Of a stretch of 64,000 nucleotides of DNA, positions 8,008 to 16,069 are shown one piece after another. How positions within the stretch are numbered: the first letter of the stretch is position 1; each line of letters begins with the position of its first letter. Origin of the DNA: Bin22 sp034428635. Lineage in GTDB: Bacteria > Chloroflexota > Dehalococcoidia > Lucifugimonadales > UBA3495. The stretch lies in contig DAOUHR010000042.1 in assembly GCA_034428635.1 (NCBI GenBank), positions 16,041 through 80,040 on the forward strand, given 5' to 3'. The notes under the pieces were generated by a model. It did no database searches. It saw only the letters and a list, made by a program, of their open reading frames with translations, and was not told where the DNA came from. Made by a program: the position numbers and the translations under genes.

Positions 8008-9402
8008 CTAACCCACGGCCGCCATCTGCTCGGCCTTTTCGATGGCCTCGTCGATGGTGCCCACCATGTAGAAGGCCTGCTCGGGCAGTTCGTCGTGCTT
8101 GCCCTCCAGGATTTCCACGAAGCCGCGCACCGTCTCCCGCACGGGCACGTACTTGCCGGGCTGGTTGGTAAAGGCCTCGGCCACGAAGAAGGGCTGGGTC
8201 AGGAACCGCTGAATCTTGCGGGCGCGGAACACGGCCTGCCGGTCTTCCTCAGACAGTTCTTCAATGCCCAGAATGGCGATGATGTCCTGCAAGTCCCGGT
8301 AACGCTGGAGCACCTGCTGTACGCCGCGCGCCGCGTTGTAATGCTCGTCGCCCACGACGCGGGGCTCCAGAATGCGGGCGAAGGAGGCCAGGGGGTCCAC
8401 CGCCGGGTACAGGCCCTGGGCCGCCAGGGAGCGCTCCAGCGACACCACCGCGTCCAGGTGGCCAAAGGTGGTTACGATGCCCGGGTCGGTGTAGTCGTCG
8501 GCGGGCACGTAGATGGCCTGGAAGGAGGTGATGGAACCGGACTTGGTGGAGGTAATCCGCTCCTGCAGCGCGCCCATTTCGGTGCTCAGGGTGGGCTGGT
8601 AACCCACGGCAGACGGCATCCGGCCCAGCAGCGCGGACACTTCCATGCCGGCCAGGATGTAGCGGTAGATGTTGTCGATGAACAGCAGCACGTCCTGGTT
8701 CTGTTCTTCGCGGAAGTATTCGGCCATGGTAAGGCCCGTCAGGCCGATGCGGGCGCGGACGCCGGGAGTCTCGTTCATCTGTCCGAAGACCAGCACGGTG
8801 CTGTCCAGTACGCCGGAGTCCTGCATTTCGTGCCAGAGGTCGTTGCCTTCGCGGGAACGTTCTCCTACGCCGGCGAAAACGGACACTCCCTGGTGTTCCG
8901 CGCCGATATTGCGGATGAGTTCCTGGATAATCACGGTCTTGCCGACGCCGGCGCCGCCGTAGGCGCCCACCTTGCCGCCCTTGGGGAAGGGGGTAATCAG
9001 GTCGAAGACCTTGATGCCCGTCTCCAGAATTTCAATTTCCGGGTTCTGGTCGTCAAAGGCGGGAGCGGGACGGTGGATGGGCCAGCGCTGACCGGCCTCC
9101 ACCAGGCCCAGGTTGTCCAGGGGCGTTCCCGTAACGTCGAACAGGCGACCCAGGGTTTCCGGTCCCACGGGAACCAGCACCTTGTCGCCGGTGTCGGTAA
9201 CCTCGATCCCGCGGGCCAGGCCGTCGGTGGAACCCAGGGCCAGGCAGCGGGCCCAGTTGTTGCCGATGTGCTGCTGAACTTCCAGCACCAGCCTCTCGCC
9301 GTTATTGTCCAGTTCCAGGGCGTCGAACAGGTTGGGCAACTGGTCCGGCGGAAACTCCACGTCCACCACGGTACCGATTACCTGTACGATTCTTCCGGGC
9401 AT
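8008..9402 (-). CDS. atpD: ATP synthase F1 beta subunit
   Basis: Catalytic subunit of F1. The Walker A P-loop GGAGVGKT and Walker B (DVLLFIDNIYR) are intact, as is the DELSEED-equivalent region, here ELSEEDRQAV. Length (464 aa) is normal. GGGAGG precedes the ATG. The gene lies between atpG and atpC in the standard bacterial order, and with atpA forms the alpha3beta3 hexamer. Confidence 0.97.
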   Translation of the reverse strand: MPGRIVQVIGTVVDVEFPPDQLPNLFDALELDNNGERLVLEVQQHIGNNWARCLALGSTDGLARGIEVTDTGDKVLVPVGPETLGRLFDVTGTPLDNLGLVEAGQRWPIHRPAPAFDDQNPEIEILETGIKVFDLITPFPKGGKVGAYGGAGVGKTVIIQELIRNIGAEHQGVSVFAGVGERSREGNDLWHEMQDSGVLDSTVLVFGQMNETPGVRARIGLTGLTMAEYFREEQNQDVLLFIDNIYRYILAGMEVSALLGRMPSAVGYQPTLSTEMGALQERITSTKSGSITSFQAIYVPADDYTDPGIVTTFGHLDAVVSLERSLAAQGLYPAVDPLASFARILEPRVVGDEHYNAARGVQQVLQRYRDLQDIIAILGIEELSEEDRQAVFRARKIQRFLTQPFFVAEAFTNQPGKYVPVRETVRGFVEILEGKHDELPEQAFYMVGTIDEAIEKAEQMAAVG

Positions 9403-9461
9403 AATTGTGACCTCCCGTGGCCTCAGGTTGTGCGGTCGGGGCCCAATTCCGGCGCCGGCCC

Positions 9462-10325
9462 CTAGCCCTCCTGGGCTATCTGGCCGCCCACCAGGTCCAG
9501 CAGTTCGTTGGTGATGCTGTCCTGGCGCAGCTTGTTCATTACTAGTGTCAGGTCGTCGGCCAGCGACTTGGCATTGTCGGTGGCGTTGCGCATGGCCACC
9601 ATGCGGGCCGACTGTTCGCTGGCTATAGATTCCAGCATGGCGTGGTACACTTCCATGTCCACGAACTGGGGCAGGAGTGAACCAAGCACGATCAGGGTGT
9701 CGGGCTCGTAAATAAAGCCGGAACGGTCGGTAGCTGACAGTTCCGCCGGGGTTACGGGCAGGAGTTTCTGCACCACCGGTTCCTGGGACATGGTGGAAAC
9801 GAACCTGGTGTAGACGATATAGACCTCGTCCATCTCTCCGCTAAGGAAGTTGTCGATGAGCATGCGGGAAATGGGCAACGTGTCAACCACCAGGGGCCGG
9901 TCGCCCAGGTCGGCGAAGACGGCCAGCAAGTCCTGGCCGTAGCGGGCCATAAAGTCGCGGCCCTTGCGTCCCACCGCAATGCTGCGGGTGGGTACGGACT
10001 GGTTAAGGATAAACTGGGCCACCCGCCGGTTGATGTTGGAGTGCATACCCCCGGCCAGGCCCCGGTCCGGGGTGATGGCCAGCAGCCCGATGCGGTTGAT
10101 CGGCCTTACCTCCAGCAGGGGGTGCAGGGCTTCGCCGTCCTCGTCCGGCTGTGCGGCCAGGTGGGCGATTACTTCGTAAATCTTCTCGGCATAGGGACGC
10201 CCCTGCAGCACCGAGTTCTGAGCGCGGCGCATCTTGGACGCGGCAATCAACGACATGGCGTTGGTCACCTTGCCGGTGTTTTCCACGCTGCGGATTCGCC
10301 GCCGTATGTCCCTTACGCTTGGCAT
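9462..10325 (-). CDS. atpG: ATP synthase F1 gamma subunit
   Basis: Rotor shaft of F1. The N-terminal helix MPSVRDIRRRIRSVENTGKV and the C-terminal helix with ATDNAKSLADDLTLVMNKLRQ are the family's coiled-coil ends, which insert into alpha3beta3. Length (287 aa) is typical. The gene is separated from atpA by 92 nt that hold an inverted repeat of the CCACGAA family, an unusual insertion inside a housekeeping operon. Confidence 0.95.
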   Translation of the reverse strand: MPSVRDIRRRIRSVENTGKVTNAMSLIAASKMRRAQNSVLQGRPYAEKIYEVIAHLAAQPDEDGEALHPLLEVRPINRIGLLAITPDRGLAGGMHSNINRRVAQFILNQSVPTRSIAVGRKGRDFMARYGQDLLAVFADLGDRPLVVDTLPISRMLIDNFLSGEMDEVYIVYTRFVSTMSQEPVVQKLLPVTPAELSATDRSGFIYEPDTLIVLGSLLPQFVDMEVYHAMLESIASEQSARMVAMRNATDNAKSLADDLTLVMNKLRQDSITNELLDLVGGQIAQEG

Positions 10326-10342
10326 AGTTTTCTTTCTTCAAT

Positions 10343-10410
10343 CCACGAATGGACACGAAGGCCCACTAATAGTCATTGGCAAATCAGCGATTATTCGTGC
10401 CTGTTCGTGG
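10343..10410. repeat. Inverted repeat of the CCACGAA family between atpA and atpG
   Basis: CCACGAATGGACACGAAG (10343-10360) is mirrored imperfectly by ATTCGTGCCTGTTCGTGG (10393-10410). The same arms flank a 163-bp element at 35987-36149. It occupies almost the whole atpA-atpG spacer and would be transcribed as a hairpin. Confidence 0.6.
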
Positions 10411-10417
10411 TTTCAAT

Positions 10418-11926
10418 TTAACTGAATGTTGCCTTGAAGTTGGTGATAGCCTCGTTCAACTGGCCGGTTACATCCTCGGGCAAATTGCCGCTGGCGGCGA
10501 TGGACTGGCCTATTTCCGGGTGAGTGCTGCCCATGTAATCAAGAAGCTGTTCCTCGAAGGCCAATACCCGTTCCAGGGGCACATCATCGGTCAAACCGGC
10601 GTTGACGGCGTAGAGGATTATTACCTCTTGCTCCAGCCGCAAGGGCCGGTACTGGGGCTGTTTCAGCGCCTCGGTGGAAAGCTGGCCCCGGGCCAACTGG
10701 GCACGGGTAGCCGCGTCCAGATCCGATGTGCCGAACTGGGCGAAGCTGGCCAACTCCCGGTACTGGGCCAGGTCCAGGCGCAGGCGTCCCGCCACCTGGC
10801 GGATGGCCCGGGTCTGGGCCGCGCCGCCCACGCGGGACACGGACAGACCCACGTTCACCGCCGGGCGAATACCGATGTTGAACAATTCCGGCTCCAGGTA
10901 AATCTGGCCGTCGGTAATGGAAATCACGTTGGTGGGAATGTATGCCGACACGTCGCCGGCCTGGGTTTCAATGATGGGCAGGGCGGTGATGGAACCGCCG
11001 CCGTGTTCCTGGTCCAGCTTGGCCGCGCGTTCCAGCAGGCGGCTGTGCAGGTAGAAAACGTCGCCGGGGTAGGCCTCGCGGCCCGCCGGGCGGCGCAGCA
11101 ACAGGGACATCTGGCGGTAGGCCCAGGCGTGCTTGGTCAGGTCGTCGTACACCACCAGCACGTCCTTGCCCTGGTCCATGAACTCCTCGGCCATGGCGCA
11201 GCCGGCGTAGGGGGCGATGAACTGCAGGGGCGCCGAATCAGAAGCCCCGGCGTTCACCACGATGGTATGGCCCATGGCGTCGTTCTCTTCCAGGATTCCC
11301 ACCACCTGGGCCACCTTGCCCTGCTTCTGGCCGATGGCGACGTACACGCAGATAAGATCGCCGCCCCGCTGGTTGATGATGGTGTCCAGCGCAATGGCGG
11401 TCTTGCCGGTGGAACGGTCGCCGATGATCAACTCCCGCTGGCCGCGGCCGATGGGAATCATGGCGTCGATGGCCTTGATACCGGTCTGCACCGGAGTGTC
11501 CACCGACTGGCGGACCACCACGTTGGGGGCCACCTGTTCCACGGCGCGGGTGCCGCTGGTGTTGATGGGGCCCTTGCCGTCCAGGGGTCGGCCCAGCGGG
11601 TCAACCACCCGGCCGATGAGGGCATCGCCCACGGGAATTTCGATAATCTGGCCGGTGGAACGGACCTGGTCGCCCTCTTTGACAGTAGTGGCATCGCCCA
11701 GAATGGCCGCGCCAACCAGGTCGGATTCCAGGTTAAGGGCCAGTCCAAGAATTTCGTTGCCGAAGTCCAGCAACTCGTTGGAACGTACCCCCTGGAGACC
11801 CTGGATGCTGGCGATACCGTCACCCACCTGGACCACGGTACCCACATCCACCATGCTCAGATCGCCGCCAAATTCTTCGATCTGGCGCCGGATTAAAGAT
11901 ACGATTTCCTGACCCCTAATTGCCAT
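10418..11926 (-). CDS. atpA: ATP synthase F1 alpha subunit
   Basis: Non-catalytic nucleotide-binding subunit of F1. The P-loop GDRSTGKTAIALDT is intact and VGRVVDPLGRPLDGKGP is the family signature. The C-terminus contains the expected LRLDLAQYRELASFAQFGTSDLD. Length is 502 aa. AAGGAGAG sits about 7 nt upstream of the ATG. A spacer of 110 nt separates it from atpH. Confidence 0.97.
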   Translation of the reverse strand: MAIRGQEIVSLIRRQIEEFGGDLSMVDVGTVVQVGDGIASIQGLQGVRSNELLDFGNEILGLALNLESDLVGAAILGDATTVKEGDQVRSTGQIIEIPVGDALIGRVVDPLGRPLDGKGPINTSGTRAVEQVAPNVVVRQSVDTPVQTGIKAIDAMIPIGRGQRELIIGDRSTGKTAIALDTIINQRGGDLICVYVAIGQKQGKVAQVVGILEENDAMGHTIVVNAGASDSAPLQFIAPYAGCAMAEEFMDQGKDVLVVYDDLTKHAWAYRQMSLLLRRPAGREAYPGDVFYLHSRLLERAAKLDQEHGGGSITALPIIETQAGDVSAYIPTNVISITDGQIYLEPELFNIGIRPAVNVGLSVSRVGGAAQTRAIRQVAGRLRLDLAQYRELASFAQFGTSDLDAATRAQLARGQLSTEALKQPQYRPLRLEQEVIILYAVNAGLTDDVPLERVLAFEEQLLDYMGSTHPEIGQSIAASGNLPEDVTGQLNEAITNFKATFS

Positions 11927-12036
11927 TGGGGACTCTCCTTAAGTACCAAATGAACACCGGGGCCGTTGCCGCCCTCACTACGCTGGCCCGGACAAGAGCC
12001 GGACCGCCGCTTAATAAGGGTGCGCCCAACTGCTCG

Positions 12037-12582
12037 TCAGTTGAGCGCGGCCTCCGTGCGTATCTGCTTTCGCAACACTTCCAGCTTGGAACGGGTGCTG
12101 CCGTCCATAAGCCGGTCGCCAATCTGAATAACCATGCCGCCCAGGATGGACTCATCCACCCGGGTCGTCATCACCACCTCGCGCTGGATCAGACCGACAA
12201 CGAACTGGCGGATGCGGTCTGCCTCGTCCGGTTCCAATTCCACCGCCGTGGTAACTTCGATTCGCTGACGTCCGAGGCGGTCGTCCACCAGGCGGCTGTA
12301 CGCCTCGGCCACGTCGCCGATGGAATCCACCGAGTTCCGGGTTACCAGCAGCGAACCCAGGTTGCGCACCATGGGGTCGATTTCGGCCAGCACCGTCGCC
12401 AGGGACTCAATCTTCCGTTCCAGGGGCACCTCGGCGTGCTTCAGGAACAGGTTGAACTGCTCGTCCTGCATCGCATCGGCCAGCAAGGCCAAATCAGAAG
12501 CCCACTGGTCCATGGCGTCCTTCTCCACCGCCAGGTCGAAAAGGGCCCGGGCGTACCGCTGGCCTGCTACCTGCTTGGCCAT
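12037..12582 (-). CDS. atpH: ATP synthase delta subunit
   Basis: Peripheral-stalk subunit that joins the b subunits to the top of F1. It shows the N-terminal RYARALFDLAVEK motif and the C-terminal DESILGGMVIQIGDRLMDGS motif. Length (181 aa) is normal. It starts 6 nt after the atpF stop, so translation is probably coupled. Confidence 0.94.
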   Translation of the reverse strand: MAKQVAGQRYARALFDLAVEKDAMDQWASDLALLADAMQDEQFNLFLKHAEVPLERKIESLATVLAEIDPMVRNLGSLLVTRNSVDSIGDVAEAYSRLVDDRLGRQRIEVTTAVELEPDEADRIRQFVVGLIQREVVMTTRVDESILGGMVIQIGDRLMDGSTRSKLEVLRKQIRTEAALN

Positions 12583-12588
12583 GGTTCC

Positions 12589-13089
12589 CTAACCTCGCCG
12601 CAAGCTTTCACCCTCTTCCAGGACCTGGGTGATAAGCTCTTCGTGGGCCTGTCGGTCCAGCGAGCGACGGATAACCCGCTCTGCGGCGGTGATTGCCAGG
12701 TCGCCGAAGCTGGCCCGCAACTCATCCAGCGCGGCATCCCGCTCCCGCTGGATGTCGGCCCTGGCCCGTTCGGCAAAGGCCTCCGCCTCCTGGCGGGCGC
12801 GTTCCATCTCGGACTCCCGGAACCGCTGGGATGCCTCCCGCGCCTGGTCCAGCAACCGCTGCCCCTCGCGGCGGGCCTCGTTAAGCTGTTCCTCGATGGC
12901 CGCCTGGGAACTGGCTGCCTCCTGCCGTGCCTGTTCGGCGGCGGAAAGGCCTTCCTGTATCCGCTCCGAACGCTGGTCCATGGCCGCCATCAATGGCTTG
13001 TAGGCGAACTGGTACAGTATCGCCAACAGGATGACGAAGGTTACCAGGTAGGCAATCAGCAGGGGCAGGTTGATTCCTAGTTCAACCAT
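12589..13089 (-). CDS. atpF: ATP synthase Fo b subunit
   Basis: Peripheral-stalk subunit with one N-terminal membrane helix (residues about 7-29) and a long Ala/Glu/Arg/Gln-rich coiled coil to residue 166. FAYKPLMAAMDQRSERI is the family's membrane-proximal signature. It begins 4 nt after the atpE stop without a separate ribosome binding site, consistent with coupling to atpE. Confidence 0.94.
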   Translation of the reverse strand: MVELGINLPLLIAYLVTFVILLAILYQFAYKPLMAAMDQRSERIQEGLSAAEQARQEAASSQAAIEEQLNEARREGQRLLDQAREASQRFRESEMERARQEAEAFAERARADIQRERDAALDELRASFGDLAITAAERVIRRSLDRQAHEELITQVLEEGESLRRG

Positions 13090-13093
13090 AACG

Positions 13094-13351
13094 CTAGACC
13101 ACGAACAGCAGGATTACGGCAACGATCAGGGAGTAGATACCCAACGCTTCAGCGAACGCGATGGCCAGAATCATGTTGGTGGTAATGGAACCGGCGGCTT
13201 CCGGGTTGCGCCCGATAGCGCCCATGGCGCCCGCGCCCAGGATTCCGATACCAACACCGGGGCCAATTACGCCGATGGCAATGGCCAGGCCGGCTCCAAG
13301 GAACTTGGCCGCTTCGGCCTCCAGCGCCAAAAGAATCGGTAGTAGCTCCAT
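13094..13351 (-). CDS. atpE: ATP synthase Fo c subunit (proton type)
   Basis: Ring-forming c subunit of 85 aa with two membrane helices joined by the polar loop GRNPEA. The ion-binding Glu lies in FAEALGIYS of helix 2. The Na+-type signature (Gln in helix 1 and Glu-Ser in helix 2) is absent: helix 1 has GVGIGILG and the residue after Glu is Ala. This argues for proton coupling. GGAGGA lies 8 nt before the ATG. Confidence 0.95.
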   Translation of the reverse strand: MELLPILLALEAEAAKFLGAGLAIAIGVIGPGVGIGILGAGAMGAIGRNPEAAGSITTNMILAIAFAEALGIYSLIVAVILLFVV

Positions 13352-13399
13352 TTCTGCTAGTCCTCCAAGTTGTGTAGTCTGAAGCCCTTAATGGTCCGG

Positions 13400-13485
13400 C
13401 TTCCCCATCCGGCGGGGAAGGTTTATCCAGCGAATTGGGGATGGTCATCACCCCCATTCCATCCTTCCCCGGTCAGGGGGGAAGG
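13400..13485. repeat. Two hairpins in the atpB-atpE spacer
   Basis: CTTCCCC (13400-13406) pairs with GGGGAAG (13414-13420), and CCTTCCCC (13463-13470) pairs with GGGGAAGG (13478-13485). The second belongs to a dispersed repeat also seen near 24699-24735 and partly near 40526-40556. As RNA between atpB and atpE it could set unequal a:c subunit expression by protecting the downstream message; this is inference. Confidence 0.6.
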
Positions 13486-13503
13486 GACTTGGTCCGCGCT
13501 GGT

Positions 13504-14550
13504 CTAATGCTCCTCGTGGTGCACTGCCAGGGACAGGAAAACCAGGGTAAGCCCGGCGAAGATCACCGCCTGGATCAGCCCCACCAGCAACTCCAGCCCG
13601 AAGACGAAGATGTTGGCGACGAAGGGCACCAGGAAGGTTATCATCACCACCAGGATTTCACCGGCGGTCATGTTGCCGAAGAGACGGAAGGTGAAGCTGA
13701 CTATCCGCACCAGTTCGCTGATCAGCTCCAGGATTCCCACGAAAACGTCGATCAATCCGCTGGGGCGGCCCCGCAACAGATTGCCAAAGGCGAAGAATTT
13801 CTTGAAATAACCCAGGCCCAGCACCCGTATGCCCCAGTATTCCACGAAAACAAAGGAAATCAGGGCCAGCGCTAGGGGCATGTTAATGTCGGTACCGGCC
13901 GGGCGGATCAGGTGGGCCTTCAGTTCAAAGTCCCACAGGCCGCCGGAGCCGAACCCCACCGCCTGGTAAAGGGGCACCAGGAACAGGGCAATCCAGGCGT
14001 TGAACAGCACGAAAAAGAAGATGGTGGCGACGACAGGGAAGGCCTTGCGGGCCATATCCCGGCCCAGCACGCTGGAGGCAAAGCTCAGCACCCCTTCAAA
14101 GATGCTTTCCACCACCGACTGGAAGCGCCCCGGCACCATGGCCCGCTTCCGCGCGCCCAGGACAAAGAACAGGATGATTACGATGCTGGTAACCCACGCC
14201 GATAGCAGGGTGTTGGTAACGGCGAACTGGGTTATGCCCAGGGGAGTGAAGTGGTGTTCTTCCGCGCTCTCGCCGTGGTCACCGGCCTCAGCGGCAGGGG
14301 GATGCTCGGCCTCGGCGGCGGGTTTTTCCTCGGCTTCCTTGGGATAATCGGAGTAGCCGAGGCTTTCCTTAACGGCGGAGAAAGGGAAAACGGGCTGGGG
14401 CGGGAGATGAATTGCGGGTTGGGCCAGGAACCTGTCCACGCCAAACATCTGAGACCCAATGGCGCCAACTACAAATCCTGCTATCAACAATGCCACCATG
14501 ACCAGTCCGGCCAGCAGCATTACTCTCTTGGCGGCAGCACCCGACGGCAC
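13504..14550 (-). CDS. atpB: ATP synthase Fo a subunit with acidic N-terminal insert
   Basis: Proton-channel subunit. The essential Arg is in SFTFRLFGNMTAGE, and the C-terminal half has the usual helices. At 348 aa it is longer than the common 230-290 aa. The extra length includes an early membrane helix (about residues 9-31) and a Glu/Ala/His-rich stretch around residues 68-100 (KEAEEKPAAEAEHPPA...). It starts with GTG overlapping the atpZ stop by one base (TAGTG), with GGGAG upstream. The acidic, histidine-bearing segment probably faces the periplasmic side. Confidence 0.92.
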   Translation of the reverse strand: MPSGAAAKRVMLLAGLVMVALLIAGFVVGAIGSQMFGVDRFLAQPAIHLPPQPVFPFSAVKESLGYSDYPKEAEEKPAAEAEHPPAAEAGDHGESAEEHHFTPLGITQFAVTNTLLSAWVTSIVIILFFVLGARKRAMVPGRFQSVVESIFEGVLSFASSVLGRDMARKAFPVVATIFFFVLFNAWIALFLVPLYQAVGFGSGGLWDFELKAHLIRPAGTDINMPLALALISFVFVEYWGIRVLGLGYFKKFFAFGNLLRGRPSGLIDVFVGILELISELVRIVSFTFRLFGNMTAGEILVVMITFLVPFVANIFVFGLELLVGLIQAVIFAGLTLVFLSLAVHHEEH

Positions 14551-14792
14551 TATTCGTTTCTCCCTTGATTGGCGGCATCCGGATTACGAGATCCGTAAAG
14601 AACCGGCAGAATCATCTTGTAAACACCCCAGAAAGCCAGGCCGCTTCCCAGGACCACCCCGATTATGGCGAACAGTGGAGAAAGTCCGGTTAATCTATCC
14701 ACTACTATTCCCAGTACAATTCCGGCCACCACGCAGAAGGCGATGTACCAGCCCAATCCGGTCAGCCGCAGGGCAATTACCCACCAGGCCAT
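14550..14792 (-). CDS. atpZ: AtpZ/AtpI-family membrane protein
   Basis: Small two-helix protein that opens the ATP synthase operon. Family members assist c-ring assembly or Mg2+/Ca2+ handling. Helices lie at about residues 9-29 and 39-60, with GIVVDRLTGLSPLFAIIGVVLGSG between them as the family motif. A GTG at 14810 is in frame, but the -10 box is at 14814-14819, so transcription should begin near 14807. ATG 14792 is therefore more likely (80 aa). It overlaps the atpB start by one base. Confidence 0.8.
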   Translation of the reverse strand: MAWWVIALRLTGLGWYIAFCVVAGIVLGIVVDRLTGLSPLFAIIGVVLGSGLAFWGVYKMILPVLYGSRNPDAANQGRNE

Positions 14793-14813
14793 GCCGTTCA
14801 CCAAACGCACAGG

Positions 14814-14842
14814 ATATTAACATCGGGATTACGAAAAGTCAA
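14814..14842 (-). promoter_or_regulatory. Promoter of the ATP synthase operon
   Basis: Read on the minus strand, TTGACT (14842-14837) and TAATAT (14819-14814) are separated by exactly 17 bp. The predicted transcription start near 14807 decides the atpZ start codon and implies a very short leader. Confidence 0.7.
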
Positions 14843-15131
14843 TTTGGCGGGAAGGGTTTTCGGAAAATTGCACGTCAGGTATGTCCTGCATATTTCAGCG
14901 TCCTTTCGCATTAGCAGCACTAATGGAGGACTGAGAATGGCCATTGTTCGCCCGGCGACCGTCCCACAGTTTCATGACCGTCATTCCGGCTTTCGCCGGA
15001 ATCCTCGATGGTACGGGGCCGAGTCGGCAACGGGTTCAATCCAGCTATATGCCAAACAGGCTGCCGTGCCATGCGGGGGTCACTGACACGGGGCTACTCT
15101 CCCCATAATGACCTTCCCGCCCCCGTCATGC
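14843..15131. other. Non-coding stretch between atp promoter and DUF151 terminator
   Basis: I see no gene here. The only clear structure is a palindrome at 14983-15002, ATTCCGGC TTTC GCCGGAAT, the common dispersed-repeat type also found at 36022-36041 and, in a GTTCCCGC form, at 52076-52095. Confidence 0.6.
14983..15002. repeat. Short dispersed palindrome
   Basis: ATTCCGGC and GCCGGAAT form a perfect 8-bp stem with a TTTC loop. Near-identical copies occur at 36022-36041, with a related form at 52076-52095. Confidence 0.6.
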
Positions 15132-15158
15132 AAAAAACCCCGGCGAGGGAAGCCGGGG
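15132..15158 (-). terminator. Terminator of the DUF151 gene
   Basis: On the minus strand a 7-bp GC stem (GCCGGGG-type arms at 15138-15144 and 15152-15158) is followed by six T residues (15137-15132). It lies about 40 nt after the stop at 15199. Confidence 0.88.
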
Positions 15159-15198
15159 CACTATGCCAGCATTGCTCATGTCCTGGAACGCTTCATTG

Positions 15199-15756
15199 CT
15201 ACCGGCCCTGCTGCTCCCCGCCCAGGCCCTCCAGGTCCAGATCGTTGATAAAGTCGGTGAAGGCGGACATGCGCCGCAGTTCTTCCTCGTTCACCTCGCC
15301 CGTGGGTTCGCCCACTTCTCCCTCCCTTTCCGGGGTTATGGGCTTACCAGTTTCCTTGTCCAGCAGAATGCCCGCCTTGTCCATTACCGATTCCTCGGCA
15401 AAAATGGGCACCTGGGCCCGCACCGCCAGGGCCATGGCGTCGCTGGGGCGGGAGTCGATCTCCTTGGTATCCCCGTTAACGTCGATGACGATCTTGGCGT
15501 AAAAGGTATCGTTGTGCAGGTCGCTGACCAGGATATGCACCACCGACCCTCCCAGGGTATCAATGACGGTGCGCAGCAGGTCGTGGGTCAGGGGACGGGG
15601 CACGCTCAGGTCCTGAAGCTTCACGGCAATGGCGTCGGCTTCCGCCGGCCCGATCCAGATGGGCAGGTAGCGGTCGGACTCATTCTCTTTAAGGATGACA
15701 ACCCGTTGGTAGTTCATGGGGCTGACCCTTATGCTGTCGATAGACATTTTAAGCAT
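15199..15756 (-). CDS. Bifunctional nuclease family protein (DUF151)
   Basis: Protein of the BFN/DUF151 family (185 aa); members have reported RNase/DNase activity. The conserved block ILKENESDRYLPIWIGPAEADAIA (about residues 21-44) and the second block around residues 94-112 (IDSRPSDAMALAVRAQVPIF) define the family. An acidic C-terminal UVR-like helix (NEEELRRMSAFTDFINDLDLE) ends the protein. GGAGG is 8 nt before the ATG. It has its own promoter and terminator, so it is monocistronic. Confidence 0.9.
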   Translation of the reverse strand: MLKMSIDSIRVSPMNYQRVVILKENESDRYLPIWIGPAEADAIAVKLQDLSVPRPLTHDLLRTVIDTLGGSVVHILVSDLHNDTFYAKIVIDVNGDTKEIDSRPSDAMALAVRAQVPIFAEESVMDKAGILLDKETGKPITPEREGEVGEPTGEVNEEELRRMSAFTDFINDLDLEGLGGEQQGR

Positions 15757-15793
15757 ACCCGCCGCCTCCGTGTGATACCCTTTGCGTGCCAGA

Positions 15794-15823
15794 ATATTAT
15801 GACCCCGCCAAAAATAATGTCAA
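15794..15823 (-). promoter_or_regulatory. Promoter of the DUF151 gene
   Basis: TTGACA (15823-15818) and TAATAT (15799-15794) on the minus strand are separated by 18 bp. This gives a leader of about 30 nt to the ATG at 15756. Confidence 0.75.
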
Positions 15824-16047
15824 CAGGAAGGGCAGCCGGGAACATAGGGGTTGAGCAGTCGATACGGGCTGAATGCGGTGGCATTCAGGGACCCGAGAAC
15901 ACTTGCCTGGGCAGGTGAAAATGGGGGTATGCCGTCGAGGAAGAGGGCCAAAAGTAATGTCATCCTTACTTTGTACAATGGCCATTATTGAAAAAATGCT
16001 CAAAATCTACTCAAGAACCAACTGGAAAGTACCGCTGTAGTGTGAAT

Positions 16048-16053
16048 TATAAT
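16048..16053 (+). promoter_or_regulatory. -10 box that decides the rsmD start
   Basis: TATAAT overlaps an in-frame ATG at 16052, so that ATG would lie in the promoter. Transcription starting near 16060 leaves ATG 16070 as the first usable codon, with a leader of about 10 nt. The -35 element is weak. Confidence 0.5.
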
Positions 16054-16069
16054 GTCCCCCATCAATAAT

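Noticed and set aside
8095..9465. A 456-codon plus-strand frame across atpD
   Set aside because: Shadow of a highly conserved ATP synthase beta gene; composition and lack of motifs show it is not coding.
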